In this document: positions 1 through 7,000 of the stretch, piece after piece
Numbering within the stretch: position 1 is the first letter of the stretch
How the letters are laid out: every line of letters begins with the position of its first letter
Assembly: GCA_016191715.1 (NCBI GenBank)
Contig: JACPVN010000433.1
Span: 1-8,986 of the forward strand
Origin: Ignavibacteriota bacterium
GTDB lineage: Bacteria > Bacteroidota > Ignavibacteria > UBA10030 > SZUA-254
Length of the DNA: 8,986 nucleotides
Direction: 5' to 3'
The notes under the pieces: generated by a model
Seen by the model: the letters and a program-made list of their open reading frames with translations, nothing else
Told to the model about the DNA's origin: nothing
The model's database searches: none
Made by a program: the position numbers and the translations under genes

Positions 1-348
1 CTCATTCAGGTTGCACACAACGTTATGATTTGTGAAAACACCGTCATTGCTGCACAAGCGGGAATTTCCGGTAGTACAAAGGTTGGAAAGAATTGCGTCA
101 TCGCCGGGCAGGTCGGTTTGGTCGGACACATTACGCTTGGAGATAAAACGACAATTGGCGCGCAATCGGGAGTTTCCAAATCAGTGAATGAAACAGGAAC
201 AACTATCTTTGGTAGTCCGGCAAAAGAAGTACGTCATGCATTTCGAATTCAAGGTGCAATTCAACAATTACCGGATTTACTTGTTGAAGTCCGTTCTCTT
301 CGTAACGAAGTCGAGCGATTAAAATCAGAGAAAGAAAAATCAACATAA
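1..348 (+). CDS. lpxD: LpxD, UDP-3-O-(3-hydroxyacyl)glucosamine N-acyltransferase, C-terminal part (5' end outside window)
   Basis: LpxD adds the second, N-linked 3-hydroxyacyl chain to UDP-3-O-acyl-glucosamine, the third step of lipid A synthesis, in the cytoplasm. The frame is open from base 1 (codons begin at base 1), so the ATG at 25 is internal and not the start. Visible residues begin with LIQVAHNV; the His of AHN (bases 16-18) matches the catalytic His239 of E. coli LpxD, and the His of GHITLG (127-129) matches His276. Between and after these run imperfect hexapeptide repeats of the left-handed beta helix (VIAGQV, TIGAQS), then the FGSPAKEV turn and a charged C-terminal helix, probably coiled coil (SLRNEVERLK), as in the trimeric family. 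lpxC-fabZ starts 9 bases after the stop, so the two are very likely co-transcribed. Confidence 0.95.
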   Translation, partial: LIQVAHNVMICENTVIAAQAGISGSTKVGKNCVIAGQVGLVGHITLGDKTTIGAQSGVSKSVNETGTTIFGSPAKEVRHAFRIQGAIQQLPDLLVEVRSLRNEVERLKSEKEKST

Positions 349-357
349 CACTTGTTA

Positions 358-1782
358 ATGGAAAAATATCAGCACACAATAAAGCATCCCGTTACTCTTG
401 AAGGAATTGGTTTACATACAGGCGTAAATACGACGATGACGTTCAAACCGGCGCCGCCGGATTACGGAATTCGTTTTCAGCGGGTTGACTTGCCGGAGAA
501 ACCGGAAGTGCCTGCTCTTGCCGACTATGTTGTTGAAGTTGCCCGCGGAACCACGATCCAATTTGGCGAGGCAAAAGTTTATACGACGGAACACATTCTT
601 GCCGCGTTGGTTGGATTACAGATTGATAATGTTATCATCGAGTTGAACAACATTGAGCCGCCCATTTGCGATGGTAGCGCGAAACACTTTGTTGATGTCC
701 TGCTTCAAGCGGGAATAGAACAACAACAGGCGCTTCGGGATTATTTGGTGGTTGATGAAACTATCCGATATGTTGATGAAAAAGACGGCGTGGACATCGT
801 GGCACTACCGACGGATGATTATCGTCTCACCGTGATGATTGATTATTCAAACCCCGCGCTTGGAAGTCAGCATACGGGATTGTTCAATCTCGAAAAGGAA
901 TTTATAGAAGAGTTTTCTTCAGCACGCACATTTTGTTTTCTCCATGAGGTAGAACATTTATATGAACGCGGGTTGATTCAGGGAGGCAATCTCAACAATG
1001 CCATCGTCATTGTTGACAGAGAACTTCCCCGAAAAGATATTGACAGAATCACAAAAAAACTTGGTATCCGTGATGCCATTGTTATGGACAAAGGCGGAAC
1101 GCTCAATAACAAACAACTTCACTACAAGAATGAACCTGCCCGACATAAACTCCTCGATTTGATGGGAGACCTTGCGCTCATTGGTGCGCCGCTCAAAGCA
1201 CAGATTCTTGCCGCTCGTCCAGGACATGCAAGCAATGTAGAGTTCGCGAAGAAAGTCAGGAAGAAATATCTCCAGCATAAATTGGTTAAGAAGTATCAAC
1301 TCGAAGGAAAACAGGGGACGGTGTTTGACGTTAGTGCGCTCCAGCGAATTCTCCCGCATCGTTTTCCGTTTCTCCTGGTTGATAAGATAATCGAATTCAA
1401 ACTTGATGAAAAAATAGTCGGTGTAAAAAATGTCACCATGAACGAATGGTTTTTTGAAGGACATTTCCCCGGCAAACCGGTTATGCCCGGCGTGTTAATC
1501 ATTGAAGCGATGGCACAGACCGGAGGTGTGTTGTTGTTGAACGGTGTTGAAAATCCTGATGGGAAACTCGCTATGTTCACAAGCATCAACAACGCGAAAT
1601 TTCGCCGACCAGTTGTCCCTGGTGATACGTTGGTGATGGAAGTGACGATGCAAAACCGTCGTGCAAGAATGGCGCAGATGAATGCCAAGGCATTTGTTGA
1701 GGGTGTCTTAGCCGCAGAAGCAGATTTAAGCGCTGCGATTGTTGACAGAACAACACTTCCCGGTTCCTCCAATCCACAATGA
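358..1782 (+). CDS. lpxC-fabZ: Bifunctional LpxC-FabZ: UDP-3-O-acyl-GlcNAc deacetylase fused to 3-hydroxyacyl-ACP dehydratase
   Basis: A 474-residue fusion. Residues 1 to about 310 are LpxC, the Zn-dependent deacetylase that commits the cell to lipid A. Glu78 and His79 lie in TTEHILAAL (same numbers as E. coli); His263 and Asp267 in RHKLLDLMGDLAL complete the zinc site, and His290 in GHASN is the general acid/base. After a short lysine-rich linker, residues 322-474 are FabZ, which dehydrates 3-hydroxyacyl-ACP. It has LPHRFPFLLVD and the catalytic pair His369 (EGHFPGKPVMPG) and Glu383 (IIEAMAQ), 14 residues apart as in single-domain FabZ. The fusion puts two enzymes competing for the same acyl pool on one chain and is known from Bacteroidota/Chlorobi. 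The ATG at 358 is chosen over an in-frame TTG at 352 because it gives the usual MEKYQHTI N-terminus; no clear ribosome binding site is seen. lpxA follows after 15 bases. Confidence 0.96.
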   Translation: MEKYQHTIKHPVTLEGIGLHTGVNTTMTFKPAPPDYGIRFQRVDLPEKPEVPALADYVVEVARGTTIQFGEAKVYTTEHILAALVGLQIDNVIIELNNIEPPICDGSAKHFVDVLLQAGIEQQQALRDYLVVDETIRYVDEKDGVDIVALPTDDYRLTVMIDYSNPALGSQHTGLFNLEKEFIEEFSSARTFCFLHEVEHLYERGLIQGGNLNNAIVIVDRELPRKDIDRITKKLGIRDAIVMDKGGTLNNKQLHYKNEPARHKLLDLMGDLALIGAPLKAQILAARPGHASNVEFAKKVRKKYLQHKLVKKYQLEGKQGTVFDVSALQRILPHRFPFLLVDKIIEFKLDEKIVGVKNVTMNEWFFEGHFPGKPVMPGVLIIEAMAQTGGVLLLNGVENPDGKLAMFTSINNAKFRRPVVPGDTLVMEVTMQNRRARMAQMNAKAFVEGVLAAEADLSAAIVDRTTLPGSSNPQ

Positions 1783-1797
1783 TGAAAATGAAAAAGT

Positions 1798-2583
1798 ATG
1801 AGTACAACAATTGATTCCAGAGCCGTTGTCAGTCCGAATGCACAAATCGGTTCCGATGTCGTCATCGGTCCGTTCAGTGTCATTGAAGATGATGTTATTA
1901 TCGGGCGGGGAACACGCATCGGTTCGGGCGCAGTGCTTGCAAAAGGAACACGTGTCGGAGAGGAATGTAAAATTCACCATGGAGCAGTGCTTGGAACTGT
2001 TCCACAAGATTTGAAATTTCATGGTGAAGAATCGTTGCTCGTTGTTGGCGACCAGACGACGGTCAGGGAATATGCAACAATAAACCGCGGAACATCAGCA
2101 ACCGGCAAAACGAAAGTTGGTAGTCATTGCTTCATCATGTCGTATGCTCACGTTGCTCACGATTGTGAGGTCGGCGATTATGTCATTCTTGCAAATTCCG
2201 TCAACATGGCGGGACATGTGAAGATTGAAGACCATGTTGTCATTGGCGGCATGGTGCCGATTCATCAGTTTACGCGCATTGGTCGTCATGTGATGATAGG
2301 CGGAGGATTTCGTGTCTCGAAAGATATTCCGCCATACGCGCTTGCAGGTCACGACCCGCTCATGTTTGAAGGATTGAACTCAGTCGGATTGCGCCGGAGA
2401 AACTTTTCTCCTGACGTCATTCGAAACATCGAACACGCATACGAAATAATTTATCACAGAAAAATAAATGTTTCGCAAGCGCTTGAGACAATCAAAAAAG
2501 AAATGCAAATGACCGAGGAAGTGAAACACATAGTGGAATTTATCGAAGCGAGCAAACGAGGCATCATTCCTGCGTACCGATGA
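1798..2583 (+). CDS. lpxA: LpxA, acyl-ACP--UDP-N-acetylglucosamine O-acyltransferase
   Basis: LpxA performs the first step of lipid A synthesis, moving a 3-hydroxyacyl chain from ACP to the 3-OH of UDP-GlcNAc. The 261 residues match the E. coli protein (262) in length. Residues 1 to about 185 are hexapeptide repeats forming the left-handed beta helix; the rest (from NFSPDVIRNIEHAYEIIY) is the C-terminal helical domain. Catalytic His121 in SYAHVAHDC equals E. coli His125; His118, His140 (MAGHV) and His156 (PIHQF) equal His122, His144 and His160. Gly169 sits at the position of the E. coli Gly173 acyl-chain ruler, so a long (C14-like or longer) acyl chain is inferred; this is untested. The upstream region is A-rich with no clear Shine-Dalgarno. 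Its TGA stop overlaps the ATG of the next gene. Confidence 0.97.
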   Translation: MSTTIDSRAVVSPNAQIGSDVVIGPFSVIEDDVIIGRGTRIGSGAVLAKGTRVGEECKIHHGAVLGTVPQDLKFHGEESLLVVGDQTTVREYATINRGTSATGKTKVGSHCFIMSYAHVAHDCEVGDYVILANSVNMAGHVKIEDHVVIGGMVPIHQFTRIGRHVMIGGGFRVSKDIPPYALAGHDPLMFEGLNSVGLRRRNFSPDVIRNIEHAYEIIYHRKINVSQALETIKKEMQMTEEVKHIVEFIEASKRGIIPAYR

Positions 2584-3353
2584 AGTGGCAGTTACTTCAA
2601 ACAGGATTTCTTTCAGGCGAACTCAACATGGAAATAGATGTTGCGCTTGCAGAACGTTTGAATGAAGAGCAAGGAGGAGCAGTCTTACGATTGTATGGGT
2701 GGAATCCACCGGCAATTTCCATCGGCTACAATCAGGATATAAGTGAGTTTGATGCCAAAAAACTTGCACATGCAGGAATTGATTTGGTACGAAGACCGAC
2801 AGGCGGTCGGGCAATTCTTCATTGGAACGAATTAACCTACAGCGCCATCATGCCGATTGAACAAAAAGGGCTTAAAGAAATTTATCACTACTTAAATTTA
2901 GGATTGCTTGAAGGAGTTCGTTTGTTGGGTATTGAGGCAGAACTTTTTGATTCAGGTAGTACAACAAGTCAGATGTATTACCAAACAACTTCAGCCGCGT
3001 GCTTTTCAAGCACAGCAAATTCAGAAATTCAATATCAAGGGAGGAAGTTGATTGGAAGCGCTCAACGAAAAATCGGAAATGTGGTTCTCCAGCACGGGTC
3101 GCTATTGTTGGGACCTCAGCATCTTGAAATTAGTTCGATGTTGAGTGATGAAAATATCGCGCGACAGAGTTCCATGAAACAACATTTGCTTGAACATGCG
3201 ATTGATGCAAAAACTATTCTCGGAAGAGAAGTGACATTTGAAGAATCTTCGATCTGTATTCGAGCAGGATTTGAACGAGCGCATGATATTACATTTGAAG
3301 AACCGTCAGATTTAATTCTCGACGCTATTACAATTCAGACAACAGTACAGTAA
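2580..3353 (+). CDS. Lipoate/octanoate transfer protein of the LplA/LipM family (probable octanoyltransferase)
   Basis: A 257-residue member of the biotin/lipoate A/B protein ligase fold (Pfam BPL_LplA_LipB). Family features in order: MEIDVALAERL near the N-terminus; GWNPPAISIGYNQ; the RRPTGGRAILHWNELTYS block at about residues 72-90; Cys141 in AACFSS; Lys156 in GRKLIGSAQRK, the near-invariant lysine of the fold; then QHGSLLL. The Cys ahead of the GxKxxGSAQ block resembles the acyl-cysteine of LipM-type octanoyltransferases, which move octanoate from ACP to lipoyl domains, so LipM-like activity is more likely than ATP-dependent lipoate ligation. This rests on motif reading only. The C-terminal part (from about 185) is short, without the separate accessory domain of E. 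coli LplA. The ATG overlaps the lpxA stop (ATGA), implying translational coupling; panB begins 8 bases after the stop. Confidence 0.85.
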   Translation: MKWQLLQTGFLSGELNMEIDVALAERLNEEQGGAVLRLYGWNPPAISIGYNQDISEFDAKKLAHAGIDLVRRPTGGRAILHWNELTYSAIMPIEQKGLKEIYHYLNLGLLEGVRLLGIEAELFDSGSTTSQMYYQTTSAACFSSTANSEIQYQGRKLIGSAQRKIGNVVLQHGSLLLGPQHLEISSMLSDENIARQSSMKQHLLEHAIDAKTILGREVTFEESSICIRAGFERAHDITFEEPSDLILDAITIQTTVQ

Positions 3354-3361
3354 AATTGAAC

Positions 3362-4186
3362 ATGAAAAACAATAAGACAAAACAAAAGCCGCGTGTCGTA
3401 ACAACGAAAACAGTTTTGAAGATGAAACAAACCGGAGAAAAAATCTCCATGCTCACCGGTTATGATTTTCTCGTCGCCAAATATTTAGATGAAGTGGGAA
3501 TTGATATCATTCTCGTCGGCGATTCGCTTGGAAATGTGGTACAGGGATACGAAACGACATTGCCAGTCACGGTTGATGACATGATTTACCATGCGAAGGC
3601 GGTAAAGCGAGCGGTAAAGAATGCGTTGATTGTTGTGGATATGCCATTCATGTCTTTTCAAACAAGCACCGATGATGCAGTTCGAAACGCAGGAAGAATT
3701 ATGAAGGAAGTCGGGGTCGGTGCGGTAAAACTAGAAGGAGGCGCGTACATTGCTGATATTGTCAGGCATTTGGTAAAAGTTGGCATTCCTGTCATGGGAC
3801 ATTTGGGATTGACTCCGCAGGCAATCAATAAGTTCGGAACGTATGAAGTTCGTGCAACGGATGATGCAGAAGCAGAAGAATTGGTGAACGATGCGAAAGT
3901 GCTTGCAGAAGCCGGTGTGTTTGCCATCGTATTGGAAAAAATTCCATCCGAACTTGCTAAGCGCGTAACCGATTCAATTCCTGTTCCTACCATCGGCATC
4001 GGCGCGGGAACGGATTGCGACGGACAGGTTCTCGTTGTATATGATATGCTTGGATTGACAGAAGAATTTAAGCCGCGATTTGTTCGACGATACGCTGAAC
4101 TCGCGAATGTTATGCGTGGTGCGTTCAAACAATATATTGATGATGTGAAGTCGCAAAAGTTTCCGTCAGACAAAGAGAGTTATTAA
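3362..4186 (+). CDS. panB: PanB, 3-methyl-2-oxobutanoate hydroxymethyltransferase
   Basis: PanB transfers a hydroxymethyl group from 5,10-methylene-tetrahydrofolate to 2-oxoisovalerate, giving ketopantoate, the first committed step to pantothenate and CoA. The 274-residue protein has a TIM-barrel layout after a basic N-terminal extension of about 10 residues. Metal ligands Asp54 (LVGDSLGN), Asp93 (VVDMPFMSF) and Glu125 (AVKLEGG) correspond to E. coli Asp45, Asp84 and Glu114. Glu192 (VLEKIP) matches catalytic Glu181. The signatures MGHLGLTPQ, GTYEVR and PTIGIGAG are all present, so it should be active. The ATG at 3362 is preferred to an in-frame TTG at 3356, which lies only two bases beyond the preceding stop codon. 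It ends the tightly packed lpx-lip-pan run; a palindromic element follows 4 bases after its stop. Confidence 0.96.
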   Translation: MKNNKTKQKPRVVTTKTVLKMKQTGEKISMLTGYDFLVAKYLDEVGIDIILVGDSLGNVVQGYETTLPVTVDDMIYHAKAVKRAVKNALIVVDMPFMSFQTSTDDAVRNAGRIMKEVGVGAVKLEGGAYIADIVRHLVKVGIPVMGHLGLTPQAINKFGTYEVRATDDAEAEELVNDAKVLAEAGVFAIVLEKIPSELAKRVTDSIPVPTIGIGAGTDCDGQVLVVYDMLGLTEEFKPRFVRRYAELANVMRGAFKQYIDDVKSQKFPSDKESY

Positions 4187-4190
4187 AACA

Positions 4191-4274
4191 CACCCCTGTA
4201 TCCTCTCTCAAGAGGGGACATATTATTCCCCTTCTTGTCCCAAAGGGATGCCTTTGGCAGAGGGGTTAGGGGTG
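4191..4274. repeat. Palindromic intergenic element, possible MITE/REP-like repeat or panB terminator structure
   Basis: The element is bounded by an exact 7-base inverted repeat, CACCCCT at 4191-4197 and AGGGGTG at 4268-4274, and built of alternating C4/G4 blocks. Internal pairings are AGAGGGGA (4211-4218) with TCCCCTTCT (4227-4235, one bulged base) and CCAAAGG (4240-4246) with CCTTTGG (4251-4257, 4-base loop). CCTCTCT near 4202 can also pair with CAGAGGGG at 4258-4265. No T-tract follows, so it is not a textbook Rho-independent terminator. The termini and hairpins resemble dispersed non-coding palindromic repeats seen in many genomes; copy number cannot be judged from one window. Confidence 0.6.
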
Positions 4275-4333
4275 GGTCTGAACGGCTAAACAAATTTTAT
4301 ATATTTATTGTGGAGAAATCTAATAAATAACAA

Positions 4334-5122
4334 ATGAACAAATCAAAATCAAAACGACTTCGCATCTTAGTTTCAAACGATGACGGCATTGATTCAGCAG
4401 GCATCTTTGCTCTCGTGCGGGAAATGAAGAAACTCGGTGATGTTACCGTTGTTGCTCCGCATAAACAACAGAGTGCAGTCGGACACGCCATCACAATGAA
4501 TTACCCGTTGCGAGTCAGTAAGTTTAACAAGAACGGAAAGTTTTTCGGTTACGCTGTGGAAGGAACACCTGCCGATTGTGTGAAATTAGCCGTGCGTTCG
4601 TTGCTTCCTTTGCCTCCGGATTTGGTTGTCTCCGGAATCAATCACGGTTCGAACACGGCAATTAATATCATTTATTCCGGAACGGTCTCTGCCGCAACCG
4701 AAGGAACAGTGTTAGGGATTCCATCCATCGCTGTTTCATTGACTTCATACAAGAGCCAGGATTTTCTATTTGCCGCGAAGTTTGCGCGGAAACTTTCAAC
4801 GCTTGTTTTGAAGAAGGGATTGCCAAAAGCAACTTTATTGAATGTCAATGTCCCGGCAGTTCCTGAACATCAAATCAAAGGAATAAAAATAACCCGACAA
4901 GGAAAGACAAACTGGAACGATACCTTCGACACTCGTCTTGACCCGTACAAGAATACGTACTATTGGCTCACGGGCGAACTTGAAATCTTAGACCACTCGG
5001 AAGACACAGACCAGATTGCCGTGATGAAGAAGTATGTATCCGTCACTCCGATTCATTATGATTTGACGGATTATACTTTGCTGGAGACATTATCCTCATG
5101 GGGAGTGGAGAAAGTACGGTAA
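4334..5122 (+). CDS. surE: SurE, 5'/3'-nucleotidase (nucleoside 5'-monophosphate phosphatase)
   Basis: SurE is a metal-dependent phosphatase acting on nucleoside monophosphates, linked to stationary-phase survival and repair of damaged proteins in other bacteria. The 262 residues match the family size. The N-terminal ILVSNDDGIDSAGI carries metal ligands Asp16 and Asp17. Ser47 in APHKQQSAVGHAIT and Asn103 in VVSGINHGSN complete the metal site. YAVEGTPADCVKLA and SGTVSAATEG are further signatures; the C-terminal ITRQGKTNWND to DQIAVMKKYVSVTPIHYDLT part is the usual SurE tail. The basic start (MNKSKSKRLR) precedes the first strand directly. It is separated from panB by 147 bases containing the palindromic element, so it may have its own promoter, though none stands out. 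It converges with the minus-strand acyltransferase, the stops being 8 bases apart. Confidence 0.96.
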   Translation: MNKSKSKRLRILVSNDDGIDSAGIFALVREMKKLGDVTVVAPHKQQSAVGHAITMNYPLRVSKFNKNGKFFGYAVEGTPADCVKLAVRSLLPLPPDLVVSGINHGSNTAINIIYSGTVSAATEGTVLGIPSIAVSLTSYKSQDFLFAAKFARKLSTLVLKKGLPKATLLNVNVPAVPEHQIKGIKITRQGKTNWNDTFDTRLDPYKNTYYWLTGELEILDHSEDTDQIAVMKKYVSVTPIHYDLTDYTLLETLSSWGVEKVR

Positions 5123-5130
5123 CAGTGTAG

Positions 5131-6279
5131 TTACCCAACAACAAATCGAATAACGATACTTGCCAACGTCGCAAACTGAATTATGGTTGCGACGTTTTTG
5201 TTTTTCTGCTTGATGAATTTCCAACCAAGCGCTATCAAGTACATTGCGACAACCAACCCGACAGTGAGTCCGATACATTCAACGTAACCGAGTGTAGGAC
5301 CGAAAAACCGGATGAAACTCCATTCAAATGTATGTCCATACACAACAAGCAAATGGACGACATACACAAGTAATGACTCGGTTCCGATTACTGTCACTGC
5401 TTTTCTGACAAAGCCGGAAGGAAGATGTTCAACGAACCAACATCCGACAAGTAATAAACAAACGATGCCAAATCGAACAAAGAAAAACTCAGGACTTGCG
5501 TTCCAGAAATTATGATTCGGATAAACAGTCCATGGAAGCCATTCAAACATTAAAGAAAGTACTATGGCAATAATTGCCAAACCTGCTACTGTTAATTTCA
5601 ACGTTGTCTGATTCATTATTGTCTTCATTTTTGGGAGAATGAAAGTTCCGAACACCATCCCTCCAATCAGAAATGCAGACCAAGGAAAAAGCGGGAACTG
5701 CGATTGATAGTTGATGGAAAAATACGGACGAAGCAGTGTAGGAAAGTCAGAGTAATCTACTGCACGAATAAGCGGAGCGAGAAATACAATCAATAAACCT
5801 AGAAGCGATAAGATGATGTGATAATGTTTTTGATTTTTGATGAGGGGAATCAGGAGGGCTGAACCCAAAAGTGTCAGACTGATGACATGCAGAATATCGG
5901 ATTGAAAGAATGTTTCCCATTGGTACTCGTCGGACAAATTCATCATTCCGCCAAGTGAGAAAAGCGGAAGGTGGAGGGAATAGCCGATAATAAGAATGAA
6001 GAATAATCGTTTACAGTACAGCCAAAATGATTTGCTGAAGAAAGTGTACTCAGTCCATTTTCGTTGCAAGGTAATTGCGAAAGCGAAGCCGGCACAAAAA
6101 AGAAACGACGGAGCGACGAGTCCGTTGAAAAATGTGAGATAAATAAAGGGAGTTTGCTCGCGAAGCGACGGCATGAGTAACGCATTTACAACATGGGTTT
6201 CAATCATAAGGATGACTGCCCAGCCACGAAGCAAATCAACAAAAGAAATTCGTTGTGTGGTTGGTAATGATTGGGACAA
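5131..6279 (-). CDS. Multi-pass membrane acyltransferase, HGSNAT/DUF1624 type
   Basis: A 382-residue integral membrane protein with about ten hydrophobic segments. The N-terminal RISFVDLLRGWAVILMIETH is the hallmark of the heparan-alpha-glucosaminide N-acetyltransferase catalytic domain and related acyltransferases; His29 of the ETH motif is a candidate catalytic residue. The following NGLVAPSFLFCAGF and, at about 195-212, FPLFPWSAFLIGGMVFG also fit. Bacterial relatives are thought to acylate sugars or other envelope molecules across the inner membrane using cytoplasmic acyl-CoA; the substrate here is unknown. The only sensible start is TTG at 6279 (MSQSLPTTQRIS); the next Met lies inside the first membrane segment, and no Shine-Dalgarno is visible. 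It begins 13 bases after the stop of the receiver gene, suggesting co-transcription. Its last 25 or so codons contain the surE terminator hairpin. Confidence 0.8.
   Translation of the reverse strand: MSQSLPTTQRISFVDLLRGWAVILMIETHVVNALLMPSLREQTPFIYLTFFNGLVAPSFLFCAGFAFAITLQRKWTEYTFFSKSFWLYCKRLFFILIIGYSLHLPLFSLGGMMNLSDEYQWETFFQSDILHVISLTLLGSALLIPLIKNQKHYHIILSLLGLLIVFLAPLIRAVDYSDFPTLLRPYFSINYQSQFPLFPWSAFLIGGMVFGTFILPKMKTIMNQTTLKLTVAGLAIIAIVLSLMFEWLPWTVYPNHNFWNASPEFFFVRFGIVCLLLVGCWFVEHLPSGFVRKAVTVIGTESLLVYVVHLLVVYGHTFEWSFIRFFGPTLGYVECIGLTVGLVVAMYLIALGWKFIKQKNKNVATIIQFATLASIVIRFVVG
5165..5206 (+). terminator. Rho-independent terminator for surE, inside the opposing gene
   Basis: A perfect 10-base stem, AACGTCGCAA (5165-5174) with TTGCGACGTT (5187-5196), a 12-base loop, and a T-rich run TTTTTGTTTTTC from 5195. 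The T-tract is on the plus strand only, so it terminates rightward transcription from surE, about 40 bases past its stop. It lies within the last codons of the minus-strand acyltransferase gene. Confidence 0.8.
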
Positions 6280-6292
6280 TTGGAAAGGAGAA

Positions 6293-6661
6293 TTACTTTT
6301 TCAATGTAGCAAAAATTGCCTCAGCGAGTTGATCCAAATCAACAGGTTTTGTAAAGTACTCCGTTGCGCCCAGGGAAGTCCCGTATTTTTTCGAGAGCGG
6401 GTCTTCGACTGCAGTAAGAAAGAAAAACGGAACAACAGAAAGTCGGTTGATTTTTTTTACGTGTTGAAAAAATTCAAATCCGTTCATCGGTTCCATTTTT
6501 AAGTCTGTGATGATGATGTCTGGAGTGAACGATTTGAGTCGTTCAAGCGCATCGGCAGGGTTATCGGTAGTGATAACATCAATATCATGGTCTTTTAATC
6601 CTTCCGAAAGTATTTTCAGAATAACTCTATCATCATCCACAAAAAGGACAAGTGGTTTCAT
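6293..6661 (-). CDS. Single-domain response regulator (CheY-like receiver)
   Basis: A 122-residue receiver domain with no output domain. Visible conserved sites, numbered from ATG at 6661: acidic pocket Asp9-Asp10-Asp11 (FVDDDRVI), phospho-acceptor Asp53 (IIITDLKMEPMNG), switch Thr83 (FFFLTAVED) and Lys105 in YFTKPVD. All catalytic residues are present, so it should be phosphorylated by a histidine kinase, but no kinase is encoded nearby. An in-frame TTG at 6703 would add 14 residues (MHVTETVQQQFTEK) lacking domain character; the ATG at 6661 begins right at the first beta strand and is preferred. With no DNA-binding domain it must act through protein contacts or a phosphorelay. It lies just upstream of the membrane acyltransferase, so a link to envelope modification is possible but only inferred from position. 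Confidence 0.9.
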   Translation of the reverse strand: MKPLVLFVDDDRVILKILSEGLKDHDIDVITTDNPADALERLKSFTPDIIITDLKMEPMNGFEFFQHVKKINRLSVVPFFFLTAVEDPLSKKYGTSLGATEYFTKPVDLDQLAEAIFATLKK

Positions 6662-6700
6662 CTTCTCAGTAAATTGTTGTTGTACGGTTTCAGTTACATG

Positions 6701-6732
6701 CAATAGTAGCAGGAAAAGGGAAGAAAAACAAA
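6701..6732 (-). promoter_or_regulatory. Candidate Bacteroidota-type promoter for the receiver gene
   Basis: On the minus strand TTTG (6732-6729) is followed after 20 bases by TACTATTG (6708-6701), one mismatch from the Bacteroidota -7 consensus TAnnTTTG with its TTTG -33 box. If real, transcription would begin just downstream and the TTG at 6703 could not be the start codon, in agreement with ATG 6661. The region is T-rich, so a chance match is possible. Confidence 0.3.
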
Positions 6733-6759
6733 TTCACCAACTAATGGAAAAGAAGGAGT

Positions 6760-6796
6760 AAACACAAACAGGTCCGGGAGGAATGTCCTCTCGGAC
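6760..6796 (-). terminator. Rho-independent terminator, minus strand
   Basis: An 11-base-pair stem, GTCCGGGAGGA (6772-6782) with TCCTCTCGGAC (6786-6796), containing one G-T mismatch/wobble, closes a 3-base loop. Read on the minus strand it is followed by the T-rich TGTTTGTGTTT (6770-6760). It lies 45 bases downstream of the stop of the T9SS sorting-domain remnant, so it is probably the old terminator of that gene, and it insulates the receiver gene from upstream transcription. Confidence 0.65.
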
Positions 6797-6841
6797 ATGC
6801 TCGTCATCGAACAGTGTGAAGTATAAACCGTACTCTTTTCA

Positions 6842-6973
6842 CTATTGAAGAATCATCATCTTTGTTTGGTCAGTAAACGATCCGGCTTGCAAACGATACA
6901 CATATAATCCACTGCCAAGATTCGTAGCATCGAAATTTACAGAGTGGAATCCTGCATCTGTATTGTTTTCCAT
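6842..6973 (-). pseudogene. T9SS type A C-terminal sorting domain remnant
   Basis: The minus strand encodes 43 residues from an ATG at 6973 to a TAG at 6842. They carry the end of a type A (Por) C-terminal sorting domain: AGFHSVNFDATNLGSG, then LYVYRLQAGSFTDQTKMMIL. In intact cargo this beta-sandwich domain directs passage through the type IX secretion system and is cleaved off at the cell surface. Here only the last strands remain: the usual N-terminal half of the domain (the FNPST and YNxLGxxV segments) and the whole passenger are absent. Upstream the frame stays open only to a TAA at 7003-7001. The residues kept are close to consensus, so decay is recent or the end was copied here. A terminator follows. 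This is the best evidence in the window that the organism has T9SS. Confidence 0.85.
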
Positions 6974-7000
6974 ATGATAGTATTCTTTAATTATGATTGT

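Noticed and set aside
352..357. TTG at 352 as start of lpxC-fabZ
   Set aside because: ATG at 358 gives the standard N-terminus and puts Glu78/His79 at the E. coli numbering.
1296..1919. 207-residue minus-strand ORF
   Set aside because: Shadow of the FabZ domain and lpxA start on the opposite strand; both of those are strongly supported.
3658..4173. 171-residue minus-strand ORF
   Set aside because: Antisense to panB, Ser/Thr/Pro-rich composition typical of a shadow frame.
6173..6502. 109-residue plus-strand ORF
   Set aside because: It runs antisense across the junction of the acyltransferase and receiver genes and shows no family features.
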